Shown: one piece after another, positions 10,862-21,164 of the stretch
How the letters are laid out: each line of letters opens with the position of its first letter
Numbering within the stretch: the first letter of the stretch is position 1
DNA from: Elephas maximus indicus
Taxonomy: Eukaryota; Chordata; Mammalia; Proboscidea; Elephantidae
Direction: 5' to 3'
NCBI RefSeq assembly: GCF_024166365.1
Contig: NC_064822.1
Coordinates: forward strand, 110,418,823-110,482,822
Length of the DNA: 64,000 bases
Translations under genes and position numbers: made by a program
Notes under the pieces: model-generated
What the model saw: only the letters and a program-made list of their open reading frames with translations
Database searches by the model: none
What the model was told of the DNA's origin: nothing

Positions 10862-11032
10862 GAAATGAACTGGTTTGAAGACTTGGGTTCAAGTCCTCTC
10901 AGAGGTGCCATGGAAGAATGACCTGGTGATTTAATTCTGAAAAAATCAGCCATTGAAAGCTCTATGGATCAGTTCTACTCTGACATACAGTGGGTTGCCA
11001 TGAGTCAGAGCTGACTGGACAGCAACTGGTAT
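10862..11032 (+). repeat. AfroSINE type B, 3' half (split)
   Basis: GGGTTCAAGTCCTCTCAGAGG, AAAAATCAGCCATTGAAAGC, GGTTGCCATGAGTCAGAGC, ending GACAGCAACTGGT. Confidence 0.75.
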
Positions 11033-11390
11033 GTTTGTTGTCAGAATGTTCTGCCCTGTTAAGCATTTGTTCTAGATTTTTCATTTTTAATGAAGTATTA
11101 CTACAATAGTATCAAAAAAAAAAAAAAAAAAAAACTTGGATTGATTTGGTAGACCTCTGGCTTTTACTTTTAACTGCTGCTATGGTCTTGTCTGATGGTG
11201 TGAGATGCATGTGTAATGAAGAGCTCTCACTTTAACACGTGGGTGAACCTGAAGGATAATCAGTGATAACCATCCTCTTTTCCTGATCCTTTCTAGACAC
11301 TGTCACTAACATCTCTCTTTCATAAACAGGGTACAGGGTACTTGCAGATAAAATAAAATGCTCTCCTAATGATGGTGAAATAGACATTTG

Positions 11391-11565
11391 ATGGAACCCT
11401 GGTGGCGTAGTAGTTAAGTGCTATGGCTCTTAACCAAGATGTCGGCAGTTTGAATCTGCCAGGCGCTCCTTGGAAACTCTACGGGCCAGTTCTACTCTGT
11501 CCTATAGGGCTGCTATGAGTCGGAATCAACTCGAAGGCAGTGGGTTTGGGTTTAGTTTTGGTTTT
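11391..11565 (+). mobile_element. AfroSINE, type A
   Basis: GAACCCTGGTGGCGTAGTAG, GTTTGAATCTGCCAGGCGC, TGAGTCGGAATCAACTCGAAGG; complete, tail in GGTTTGGGTTTAG. Confidence 0.9.
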
Positions 11566-11652
11566 GTGGTATACCAGCCAATTGTTCTATGGCTCTTGCC
11601 ATTGCCTGGGAGATGCTTGAAGTGACCATTTGGCAAGGTCACTGGGAAGCAT

Positions 11653-11654
<2 letters not shown>

Positions 11655-11687
<33 letters not shown>
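11655..11687. repeat. (TA)n microsatellite
   Basis: About 16 uninterrupted TA units; likely length-polymorphic. Confidence 0.95.
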
Positions 11688-11772
11688 CCTGTAATATCTC
11701 AGCTTCCCCGTGAGGCATTACACATTATTATGTGTATATATATGTATCTATATGTATCTATGTCTATATGTC

Positions 11773-11828
11773 TAGAGGCATCACACACACACACACATAT
11801 ATATGTGTGTGTGTGTGTAATGCCTCTA
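11773..11828. repeat. 56-bp near-perfect palindrome on CA/TG repeats
   Basis: Arms 11773-11800 and 11801-11828 are reverse complements at 27 of 28 positions with no spacer. Each arm has unique TAGAGGCA / TGCCTCTA at its outer end and a (CA)n / (TG)n run inside, with TATATA at the centre. Confidence 0.9.
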
Positions 11829-11980
11829 AATAGAGGCTAAGCAGTCCCTTGTAGAACGTACACAAAGTAGTCTGAATTCTCTTGCTTCAGCTTTTTATTT
11901 ACTGTGTAAATATACAATGATTTACTTATTTTATTGTTTGATATGCTTTTAATTTTATAATATTATAATTATGTAAATAT

Positions 11981-12122
11981 TAAAACCCCGTTGCTGTGGA
12001 GTCGATTCTGACTCATAGTGACCCTATAGGACAGAGTAGAACTGCGCATAGGGTTTCCAAGGAGTGGCTGGTGGATTTGAACCGCTGACCTCTTAGTTAT
12101 CAGCCTGAGCTCTTAACCACCG
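11981..12122 (-). mobile_element. AfroSINE, type A
   Basis: AACCCCGTTGCTGTGGAGTCG, ATAGTGACCCTATAGGACAG, CCAAGGAGTGGCTGGTGG, GAGCTCTTAACCACCG. The end of the head is lost. Confidence 0.85.
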
Positions 12123-12582
12123 TTAATATTATATAATTAAAATTATTTTAGGCCCTCTTTCACTTTTATAAGTTCCCTTATTCAGACAATTATTTATATG
12201 GCTACCTTATCTATTTCCAATTATGTTGCAAAAAAAAAAAAAAAAGACATACATTTGGACTAGTATACCATTTTTTAAAAAATAGACAACCCATGAGAAG
12301 AAAATCTAAGTGTAAAAGGAATTACGCACTGGCATTGCAATTTTTTTTTTTTTAATCAAGCCAATTTCCATTTCCCATAGTAGATTTTCTTATAATACAC
12401 CATAACTAGATGAGTTCCCTGGGCATTTCTTTGAGTCTTGGAGTTGTCATTTAGAATGAAAGGCTTGGACTTGATGATTATAAGTTGAATTCCAGTAAGA
12501 ATCCTATGCTCTATAACCAAAGTATAAATCAAAGTTTTGTTCTAAATGGAACCAGGCATCACAGGCACTAACAATTGCGATT

Positions 12583-12603
12583 GCCCTTTTCCAGATTCTG
12601 GAG
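12583..12603 (+). other. NEUROD4: NEUROD4 exon 2 splice acceptor and 5' UTR remnant
   Basis: Polypyrimidine stretch and acceptor CCCTTTTCCAG (AG at 12593-12594), followed by nine bases, ATTCTGGAG, before the ATG. This is the expected arrangement for the coding exon. Confidence 0.75.
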
Positions 12604-13596
12604 ATGGCAAAAACTTATGTGAAACCCAAGGAAATGGTGGAGCTGGTCAACACACCATCCTGGATAGACAAAGGTCTGGGCTCTCAGAATGAGATGACGG
12701 AGGAGGAAAGAAGACCAGATGCTTATGGAATGCTTAGCAGCTTAGTTGAAGAGCATGACAGTATTGAAGAGGAAGAAGAGGAAGAGGATGGGGAGAAGCC
12801 CAAGAGAAGAGGTCCCAAGAAAAAGAAGATGACCAAAGCTCGACTTGAGAGATTCAGGGCTCGAAGAGTCAAAGCCAATGCCAGAGAAAGGACCCGGATG
12901 CATGGCCTGAATGATGCATTAGATAACCTGAGGAGAGTCATGCCATGTTACTCTAAAACCCAAAAGCTTTCCAAGATAGAGACTCTTAGACTGGCCAGGA
13001 ACTATATTTGGGCTTTATCTGAGGTCCTTGAGACTGGTCAGACACCTGAAGGGAAGGGCTTTGTGGAGATGCTCTGTAAAGGGCTCTCTCAGCCCACAAG
13101 CAACCTGGTGGCCGGATGCCTCCAGCTGGGTCCTCAGTCTGCCCTCCTGGAGAAGCGTGAGGAGAAATCTCCTATTTGTGACTCTGCTATCTCTGCCCAG
13201 AACTTCAACTACCAGTCTCCAGGGCTCCCCAGTCCTCCTTATGGCCATATGGAAACACATCTCATTCATCTCAAGTCCCCAGTATTCAAGAGTTTGGGAG
13301 AGTCATCCTTTGGGAGCCATCCACCTGACTGCAGCACACCCCCTTATGAGGGCCCACTCACTCCCCCTCTGAGCATCAGTGGGAATTTCTCCTTGAAGCA
13401 GGATGGCTCTCCTGACCTAGAGAAATCCTACAGCTTCATGCCACACTATCGGTCTGCAAGTCTAAGCTCAGGGCATGTTCATTCAACTCCGTTTCAGGCT
13501 GCCACCACCCACTATGATGTTCCCATAGACATGTCCTATGATTCCTACCCCCACCATGGCATTGGGGCCCAACTCAATACCATCTTCACTGATTAG
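12604..13596 (+). CDS. NEUROD4: NEUROD4 (neuronal differentiation 4, ATH3/MATH3), bHLH transcription factor
   Basis: Proneural transcription factor of the NEUROD/ATONAL group. It acts in the nucleus, dimerises with E-proteins (TCF3/TCF4/TCF12) and binds CANNTG E-boxes to drive neuronal and retinal (amacrine/bipolar) differentiation. Visible in the 330-residue product: a divergent N-terminus; acidic run E55-E61; basic, NLS-like [11 protein letters not shown] (65-75); bHLH about 87-142, with the DNA-contacting NARERTRM at 92-99 (E95 reads the E-box) and helix 2 [18 protein letters not shown]; a NEUROD-type C-terminal activation region with [12 protein letters not shown] (205-216), [12 protein letters not shown] (246-257) and a Tyr/His-rich end. 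The recalled human protein is 331 residues. The start is chosen because it follows the acceptor by nine bases, has G at -3 and +4, and matches the family N-terminus. The whole ORF lies in one exon, as in the family. ORFs inside it in other frames are shadows. Confidence 0.98.
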   Translation: MAKTYVKPKEMVELVNTPSWIDKGLGSQNEMTEEERRPDAYGMLSSLVEEHDSIEEEEEEEDGEKPKRRGPKKKKMTKARLERFRARRVKANARERTRMHGLNDALDNLRRVMPCYSKTQKLSKIETLRLARNYIWALSEVLETGQTPEGKGFVEMLCKGLSQPTSNLVAGCLQLGPQSALLEKREEKSPICDSAISAQNFNYQSPGLPSPPYGHMETHLIHLKSPVFKSLGESSFGSHPPDCSTPPYEGPLTPPLSISGNFSLKQDGSPDLEKSYSFMPHYRSASLSSGHVHSTPFQAATTHYDVPIDMSYDSYPHHGIGAQLNTIFTD

Positions 13597-16080
13597 GGCA
13601 GCAAGACCAGCATTTCAGAGAATAATGTGGAGACATTTTCCAATATTCAGGTAGTTGAGCCGAAGAGTCAATGACCTTAAAGAAACCGTATAGATATCAA
13701 ACAAAATAGTCCTAGTCCATTTAGGCCCTCCTACACCTGTCATCCTCTTTTCTCATCAACTTCTCACATTGTATTGATTCCTTTATTTAGGGTCCGTGAG
13801 TGAGATTCTTTGATGACTTACAACCATGTGAAACTAGAACAGAAGATCTGGGTCCTATTTCAGTGGTGCCAAAAACCCATTGAATGATCTATGCTAATTA
13901 ATTTTCCATCTCTGGTTTGTTTACTTCCTGGTAAAATAAGGCAGTTCTAAATCTAGACGATTTCTAAAGTCTTTCACAGCTCTGAAGTTCAATGACTTGG
14001 GGATCATTCCAAACTGAAAGAGCTGAGCAATAATATGAAATGGACACTATGCAAGGAAATGCCAAAAGGAGCACAAGGTGCATGCCTCTTGGCTCAAAGA
14101 AGGCAAAGTTTGTTTGGACTTAGTGACAGGACTTCTTTGTGCCTGTCTAAAAATGGCCTCCAGAGGCTAAAATTCTAACTTGGCCATCGCTGTGAGTAAC
14201 AAAGCATGTTCTTTAAGAGATTAGCTCTATTTCCCGTTGAGCTGAAAGATGAACATATCTTCCTTAGTGATTTGAGAACCATAAGAGAGGTCTCATACAA
14301 CTTGATTCTTGACAATATTTCAAAAGCACTTTTCTCAGAACTAGAGATGGGACAAGCAAGTCACTTAAACCTCAGATCCCTTTAAGCAGTGGGACCTAGA
14401 GAAGTCATCTAGACCATTCCATGACCTCCATAATGAGAGGGCTCTGGAAATTCTGATGAAGCTCAGGTACTGCTTTGGAATCAGCAAACAACCCAGGACA
14501 ATATTCAAGAGCAATAAAATGGCTATTGGCCACACTAACTACTCAGAGTTTGGGGACTCCTTCCAGCTCACACCTGCCCAGGTAAATCACTGGATTTCCC
14601 TTGACAAGATGAATTTCATTTAAAGTAAACATGATTGAAACTACTGACCTCTGCTCACATTAATAGCATATTTTCCAGAAGCACAAGTACCAATTAATTT
14701 AGTGACCAAGATTGAATTTGTCCAACAGACATATAACTCCTTATCTCCCCCACCACTAATTGTTACCTCTTCATCACTCCTAAGTTACAGTATATTATTA
14801 TGTATTGTTGATCTGATTTCAAGGGATGCAGAAGTAAATTCCAAAGCCAGTGAATGCTTTTACAAGTCCATGTTTTCATCACAGGTTTATCCCAACCTGT
14901 AGGATGTTTATGTTTCTTCATGTGACTTCCCTTTCCTCTATATTAGCACTAATTTTGTAAAATGTATCTTTCTCCAAAGAAATTAGATATGAGAAATTTC
15001 ACTGTTCTGCTCAAGCTGCTTAAGACAAACTCAAGAGCCTAAATGGCTTGCATGGTAGTAGATCACATCCTGCTTCTGCCAGAGAGAATAACTTCAGGAC
15101 ATGGGGTACATCAATAGGACCAGTCAATAAAATTCATAAGCCAAATTAGTATTTCATTTTCTATAGCTCAGTTAGCCCCCCCCACCAATCCTGCCAAACT
15201 ATCTCTTTATATTATCTTTTTATCCCTCTAATTTTTTCATCATTGTTATCTCGTTATAGCCTAAGTTACTTTCTTTCTATTTTGCTTGCAGCCCTTCCCT
15301 TGATGTATTTTGCACCCTTGGTTTGTAAATCCGCCAGAACGTAGCCTTGCAGAAAGAACTTAACCCTCACCAGCCAGCAAAGTGGTTTCCCACACCACAA
15401 TCTGCCCTATAGGAATAGACGAGCAAAATGATTTTTAAAGCCATGTTGTGTGCTTTTTGAGTGGAGGCTGGCATTTTCTGACATTTAAGTGTGTAGATAA
15501 TGAATGTTGTCTGAGTTATTTATCTGATACTATTTATTTAATTTATTTCTCCCTTTCATGCAAATTCCTTGGGCTTCATAGAGGTGTTTGTAAACCCTTC
15601 CTAAGGCTTCAGTTGGAAAATAGCACATATTTTTTACTAGGAAGTCCTGAGTTTTAGGTGAGGGTAAAAGGGGAAGTTAGTTCAGGATCACCTGTAATTA
15701 TTTTATAAAAAGCAGCAATAATTTGAATGGCTATGCAAATTGATATTTTTAGATTTTTTCCCTTTAACATGAGCCAGAGCTACTTTTTTTTTTTTTTTTT
15801 TAAAGAATCTGTTGTTTGTGGTTTTCAGGAGTATAGGATGCATGAACCAGGCCTCCCTGGGATTGTGTGCAGAGGGATTTTGTAATTGAATTAAATTTGG
15901 GAAGGTAATCTGCTTGGAAAGAACCTATTCCTCAGTCCAGGGTGGTTGCATCTTCTGGTGACTCTATCTGATAAAGCACAGCAATTGTTTAAACCTTTTG
16001 TAAAAAAGCAAAACAAAACAAAAACCTGTTTTTGCTCCCCCTTTTCTAGTTGAAATAAAGGTATAAGTCTTATTAGACAT
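13597..16080 (+). other. NEUROD4: NEUROD4 3' UTR (predicted) and poly(A) signals
   Basis: Unique, repeat-poor sequence follows the TAG stop. AATAAA hexamers occur at 14513-14518, 15126-15131 and 16054-16059. The last has a GT-rich downstream element (GTGCTGTGTGTC, about 16082) and is the best candidate for the main 3' end, giving a UTR of about 2.5 kb. Use of the earlier sites is possible. A 19-T run lies near 15785. Confidence 0.55.
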
Positions 16081-16372
16081 AGTGCTGTGTGTCAGTCTTC
16101 AAAGCTTTTCTTCACGTTCCTCTATCCATTTTCTTGGACTCTAAGTCCTGTGAGCAGCCAGCAGAGCACAGGCTGGCCTGTTGGAAGGATTTGCACATCC
16201 CCTATATCAACTCATTTTACCAGAAGATTTGAAAGGTCTGAGAAAAGTAGCTGGAAGCCCAGAAACACTGGTCTTTGCCACACATACAATCAACTCTATA
16301 GTACACAGTTAAGAAAAAAGAAAAACAAAAACTTCACTTTATAGAAACATTTAAGGCTATGGACAGTCTAAA

Positions 16373-16567
16373 GAGCCCTGGTGGCACAATGGTTAAGCGC
16401 TTGGCTGTTACCAAAAATGTCTGTGTTTGAACCTACCAAGCTGCTCAGCAGAAGAAAGACGTGGCAGTCTGCCTCTGTAAAGATTACAACCTCGGAAACC
16501 CTATGGGGCAGCTCTACTGTCCTACAGCTCCGCTGTGAGTCAGAATTGTCTCCACAACAACAACACA
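16373..16567 (+). mobile_element. AfroSINE, type C
   Basis: GAGCCCTGGTGGCACAATGG head, type C middle (GCAGTCTGCCTCTGTAAAG), tail TGTGAGTCAGAATTG ending in a CAACAACAACA repeat. It sits about 300 bp beyond the predicted NEUROD4 3' end. Confidence 0.85.
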
Positions 16568-16912
16568 GGCAATCTAAGCTATCAAACCATAGAGAGGTGG
16601 AACATGGGAAGCACTTTAGTATTGTCATTGTTGCTATTATTGCTGGGAGTAGGGTCAGAACTTATACAGACATTGAGAACCAGAGATCACAGCAGGTCCT
16701 TTGAATATTTGCAGTAAATCATTGACTGGATTCGGCACTGAAATCCAAGTCTTTTGACCAGTCCTCCATACCTATGCTCTGTATCCTACTTTCCAACTCA
16801 TCACGAAGACACGTTAAATAGCAATCATCAAAGGCAAACTTCCTGAATTTGGGAAATAGAAAACATACCCTTTTGCTTTCTCTTCTAGAAAATTGGGACA
16901 GAGATATTGTCA

Positions 16913-17101
16913 TTGTTGTTAGTTGCTGTTGAGTCAATTCCGACAGAGGGAGACCCCACGTGTTGCACAGTAGAATTGCTCCACAGGGTTTTCGAGGCTG
17001 TGACTTTTCAGAAGCAGACTGTCAGGTGCCTCTAGTTGGGTTTGAACCACCGACTTTTTGGCTAGTAGTCCAGTTCTTAACCATTTGTGCCACCCAGGGT
17101 C
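16913..17101 (-). mobile_element. AfroSINE, type B/C
   Basis: TTGTTGTTAGTTGCTGTTGAG (AAC-type tail), GACCCCACGTGTTGCAC, GAAGCAGACTGTCAGGTGCC, head ending TGTGCCACCCAGGGTC. Confidence 0.85.
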
Positions 17102-17166
17102 ATTATGGTAGACTTATGTGATCATCTGCCCTAAGACTATGTAGAAAAAGAATATTATGAGCTCAC

Positions 17167-17853
17167 GAAGGGAGAATGAAGAACACCAAAGACACAAGGT
17201 AATTATGAGCCCAAGAGACAGAAAGGGCCACATAAACCAGAGACTACATCAGCCTGAGACCAGAAAAACTAGATGGTGCCCGGCTACAACTGATGAATGC
17301 TCTGACAGGGAACACAACAGAGAACCCCTAAGGGAGCAGGAGAACAGTGGGATGCAGACCTCGAATTCTAGTAAAAAGACCAGACTTAATGGTTGGACCG
17401 AGACTAGAAGGACCCTGGTGGTCATGATCCCCAGACCTTCTGTTAGCCCAAGACAGGAACCATTCCCAAAACCAACTCTTCGGACAGGGATTGGACTGGA
17501 CAATGGGATAGAAAATGATACTGGTGAGGAGTGAGCTTCTTGGATTAAGTAGACACATAAGACTATGTTGGCATCCCCTGTTTGGAGGGGAGATGGGAGG
17601 GCAGAGGGGGTCAGAAGCTGGCCGAATGGACACGAAAAGAGAGAGTGAAGGGAAGGAGTGTGCTGTCTTATTAGGGGGAGAGCAATTAGGAGTATATAGC
17701 AAGGTGTGTATACATTTTTGTATGACAGACTGACTTGATTTGTAAACTTTCACTTAAAAAAAATTTTTTTTAAAGCACAATAAAAATTAAAAAAAAGGAT
17801 AAACTAGGCATCATCAAAATTAAAGATTTTTACTCTTCCAAAAAAAAGGAGAG
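17167..17853 (+). mobile_element. 5'-truncated L1 (3' UTR) fused to a short ORF2-like piece
   Basis: Positions 17167-17800 carry an L1 3' UTR (GACAGAAAGGGCCACATAAACC .. GATTTGTAAACTTTCACTT .. GCACAATAAAAATT). After its A-rich tail, 17803-17843 reads as L1 ORF2 (CATCATCAAAATTAAAG), followed by a second A run. TATGAGCTCAC flanks the whole unit at 17156-17166 and 17854-17864 (11-bp TSD). ORFs here are not genes. Confidence 0.8.
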
Positions 17854-18039
17854 TATGAGCTCACAAGTATATATAATACCATATACTTTATTTCAATTCA
17901 ATTTCACAAATAGTTACTGAGCATCTCCTATGTGTCAGGAATTAAGCCAACTGCTAAAAATATAGAAATGAACATGGCCGTGCTTTGGGGGGCTTGCAGA
18001 CTGGCAGACTGTAAACTTACAAAGCACGTTTACACGCTT

Positions 18040-18185
18040 ATCATTCATTATTGAGAGCAATGTGAGGCAAGTAGTTCACATATTAGAGATACTGTTTGGC
18101 AGAGGAAGAAACTGATACACAGAGACATTTATTGACTTGCCCTCAGGAGTTAAGGAGGAGTTAAGCCCTAGACTCTCTACGCCAA
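18040..18185 (-). repeat. MIR
   Basis: GGAAGAAACTGATACACAGAGACATT and TTGCCCTCAGGAGTTA match the reverse MIR core. Confidence 0.65.
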
Positions 18186-18645
18186 TTAAAAAAAAAAAAT
18201 ATTATTTAGATAAATAAGGTCCTGCCTTAGTTGTGGTTAAGTAAAACACATGACATATGACAATTCTGCATAGTGTATTTTTTAAAAAGAATTACTGCAG
18301 ATATTAAGTATAGCAAAGAAAATTGTGACTAAGGTTAGGTGCATGTGAATAGTTACAAGGGGAAGTTGATCATAAAACTTATGGAGCCTCTTCATGACTG
18401 TCATAATACAAATGACAGGCAAGATATTGGGTCAAAAGCTCTCATGTCTGTAAGTAAATGGACTAAGTTACTAAATGTGAACTGAAGAAAATTTTAGAAA
18501 AAAATAGCTAACAGCTCAAGGAAAAGAAGAGGAAAATGTTGTTTATTGGACATCCACACCATTTATAAGTCATAGTGCTAAGTCCTGTATATTGAGTCAG
18601 TCTTCAAAATAAGCCATTGAAATAGGTCCCAAATATTGTAGAAAC

Positions 18646-18807
18646 CTACATATCCGTTGCCGTTCAGTCAATTCCGACTAATAGCAACCCTAGAGGACAG
18701 AGTAGGACGGCCTCCATACAGTTTCCAAGGAGCGCCTGGTGGATTCGAACTGCTGACTTCCTGGTTAGCTGCCGTAGCTCTTAACCACTAAGCCACCAGG
18801 GTTTCCA
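18646..18807 (-). mobile_element. AfroSINE, type A
   Basis: CGTTGCCGTTCAGTCAATTCC, AGCGCCTGGTGGATTCGAACTG, AACCACTAAGCCACCAGGG. It interrupts a MIR-like stretch (about 18540-18643). Confidence 0.9.
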
Positions 18808-18809
18808 AA

Positions 18810-19455
18810 TGTGTAAATAACATGAGAACATGGCAAGTCATGTAAACTCTTTAGTTTTGTTGCCTATAAAATGAGATGGTTGTACCATTAGACACTTGGA
18901 GTTTCTCTCATATTAATATTTTCATATTTCAGTTAGTTAGTGGTGGCTACCTATTTACTCTCTAACAGAGCATCAAATACGTGCATGTTCAAAAAAATGA
19001 GGGAATAGATGATTGAATGACAGCTAATGGATGGCAGAAAAAGGCCACAAAACATTAAAATCAAAGCAGTGTTTGGGTGACTTATGTGGTTTCACGGTTA
19101 CTAGTCAGCCATCTTAAGGAAATGGAATACTTTCAATCTGGTATTGATTTAGAAGGCAATTTTCTAGACAATGAATTTATTCTCTAGAGGAAACTACAAC
19201 ATGTTTGGCAACTAAAAGGCCCATAATGTACAAAGTGAGTGAAAATAAATTTATCGAAGGGAAAATTGAGAATTTGTATTATTCCTAGAATTTTACAATT
19301 GCCCCTTTTCCCCTAAGTGGGAAAGAATAAGATGTTTATTATATTGCAAATACAACAAATTCTCAGTTATTCATATGAATAATCCACATTGTGGGTTATT
19401 CATGAAAAATATTTAATCTGAAGCTTGTTTCTCCATGTCAGCTGGTATGTTCCTA
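18810..19455. other. Unique intergenic DNA
   Basis: No repeat or gene recognised; AT-rich, with several short homeodomain-like cores but no clear cluster. Confidence 0.4.
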
Positions 19456-19459
19456 ATTT

Positions 19460-19618
19460 TCAATGTGTGTGTATGTGTGCGAATGTATGTATATTTGGAC
19501 ATATATGTATATGAAGGTATTTCTGCATATATAAGCATATATGTCTGTATATATTTGGAGGAATGTATATTTGAACAGATATATATTTGTGCAAGTAGAA
19601 CACACACACATATACACA
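19460..19618. repeat. TG/TATA-rich low-complexity tract
   Basis: Degenerate mix of GTGTATG, ATATATGTATATG and CACACACATATACACATG units. Overlapping ORFs on both strands are compositional. Confidence 0.8.
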
Positions 19619-19619
19619 T

Positions 19620-19815
19620 GAGTCTCCAGTTGGCGCAAATGGTTAACCAAATGCTAACCAAAAGGTTGGAGGTTCAAGTCCAGCCACAGGCACATGGGAA
19701 GAAAAGCCTGACGATCTACTTTAAAAAAATCAGCCATTGAAAACCCTATGGAGCAGTTTCTACTCTTACACACATGGGGCCACCATGAATCAGTATCCGC
19801 TCAATGGCAACTGAA
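19620..19815 (+). mobile_element. AfroSINE, type B
   Basis: GAGTCTCCAGTTGGCGCAAATGG, TTGGAGGTTCAAGTCC, AATCAGCCATTGAAAACCC, GGCCACCATGAATCAG. Confidence 0.85.
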
Positions 19816-19904
19816 TAAAAAGGGAAGACTTTTGTTTCGTTTAGTTTTTGGTAAGTCTATAATTGGAGTTCTTGCTTTCATTAATTCAATGTTAATAGCT
19901 GAGT

Positions 19905-20275
19905 TAGAAGGTTAGGCACTGGAGAGAGGAGAGTAGGTGGAAACACAGAGACAGGAGGGAGGTGGCGGGGTCTAGTTCTTTCCATTGGGCTGGACCTAGA
20001 GTGGCAGCATGAGAATAGCAAGCATTCTTTCTTGGCAGGAGCCTGTGCTCTCTTGTCCTCTGAGAGCTGGGCTCTGAGCTGAGGCAGATCCAGGGCAGGC
20101 AGGCACGTGGCTGCCCTGCCCAAGCCCAGGCACAGCCGCAAGCTGCTCGGGGACCTCTGAAGCAGACGCTCCCCTGGCTCCCGCTCAGCCCACTGCTGCC
20201 AGCCGGCAACTTCCCTTCTGCCAGACCCCTGGGCATGCGGATGGCAGTGGCACAGAGGTCTAGGACACGTGCAGA
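19905..20275. other. GC-rich unique block
   Basis: No repeat recognised; clearly GC-richer than its surroundings (20040-20240). No convincing ORF or splice pair, and CpG content is modest. It could be a regulatory element or a remnant exon; nothing decides this. Confidence 0.35.
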
Positions 20276-20471
20276 CAGATGGAGGACCAGGGGAATTCAG
20301 AACTGTTTAGTATTGGAGGAGCAAAGGAGACAAACCTGGGAGAAGTTTGGCTAATGGTGCAGGCTAGAAATGGGGTCCCGAAGCCTCCTTTTCTCCGAGC
20401 ATCTCTAAGGCAAGCTGTTTTCTCACCTGAACAGAAACTCTGGAAGAAAGGGCCTGGACCTTACCCTAACC

Positions 20472-20677
20472 AAAAAAATAAAACAAAACAAAAGAAAAAA
20501 CCAGCTGCCGTTGAGTAGATTCTAACGAATGGTGACTCCACATGTTGCAGAGTAGAACTGCACTTCATAGGATTTTCAGTGGCTGTTTCAGAAGTAGATC
20601 TCTAGGCTTTTCTTCTGAGGCTCTTCTGAGCGTCTAGTAGCTGAGCGATTAATTGTTTGCGCCACCCAGGAACTCCA
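20472..20677 (-). mobile_element. AfroSINE, type B
   Basis: CCAGCTGCCGTTGAGTAG, GACTCCACATGTTGCAGAG, TTTCAGAAGTAGATCTC, head ending GCGCCACCCAGGAACTCC. Flanking ACCTTACCCT on both sides (about 20458 and 20679) is the TSD. Confidence 0.88.
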
Positions 20678-20886
20678 AACCTTACCCTCTCCACTGGCAA
20701 ACAACCTGGAAAAGGGGCACTGAGCCACAGTGTCTGAGTTTCCGTAGGGGAGAGAAAATCATACACAAGCACTGAGAAAAACAGAATTGGGAAGAGTCAG
20801 AACTCCAGAAGGCACAGGAAGAGAGGGTAATACAGAGCCAGAGATATAGAGATCCAAACAGCATAAGGATGAATTTACCGTATGTT

Positions 20887-21120
20887 TAAAAAAAAAAAAA
20901 AAAACAAGCAAAAAGAACACTTGCAATGGAGTTGATTCGATTCTAACTCATGGTGACCCCATGTGTGTCAGAGTAGAATTGTGCTCCAGAAGGTTTTCTT
21001 GACTGATATTTTGGAAGTAGATTGCCAGGCCTTTCTTCCAAGGCACTTCTGGATAGACCTGAACCTTCAACCTTTTGATTGACAGCTGAGCACTTAACCA
21101 TTTCTGCCACCCAGTGTCCT
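20887..21120 (-). mobile_element. AfroSINE, type B
   Basis: 18-A run, then TTGCAATGGAGTTGATTCG, GACCCCATGTGTGTCAGAG, GAAGTAGATTGCCAGGCC, head ending TCTGCCACCCAGTGTCC. Confidence 0.88.
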
Positions 21121-21164
21121 TCCCTATTCCTCACCCCTCACAGGTGCATTCTCACCCACATTGA

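Noticed and set aside
12723-13372. ORFs of 72-114 codons overlapping NEUROD4 in other frames
   Set aside because: Shadows of the conserved NEUROD4 frame.
17157-17753. ORFs of 84-141 codons on both strands
   Set aside because: They fall in an L1 3' UTR, which is non-coding.
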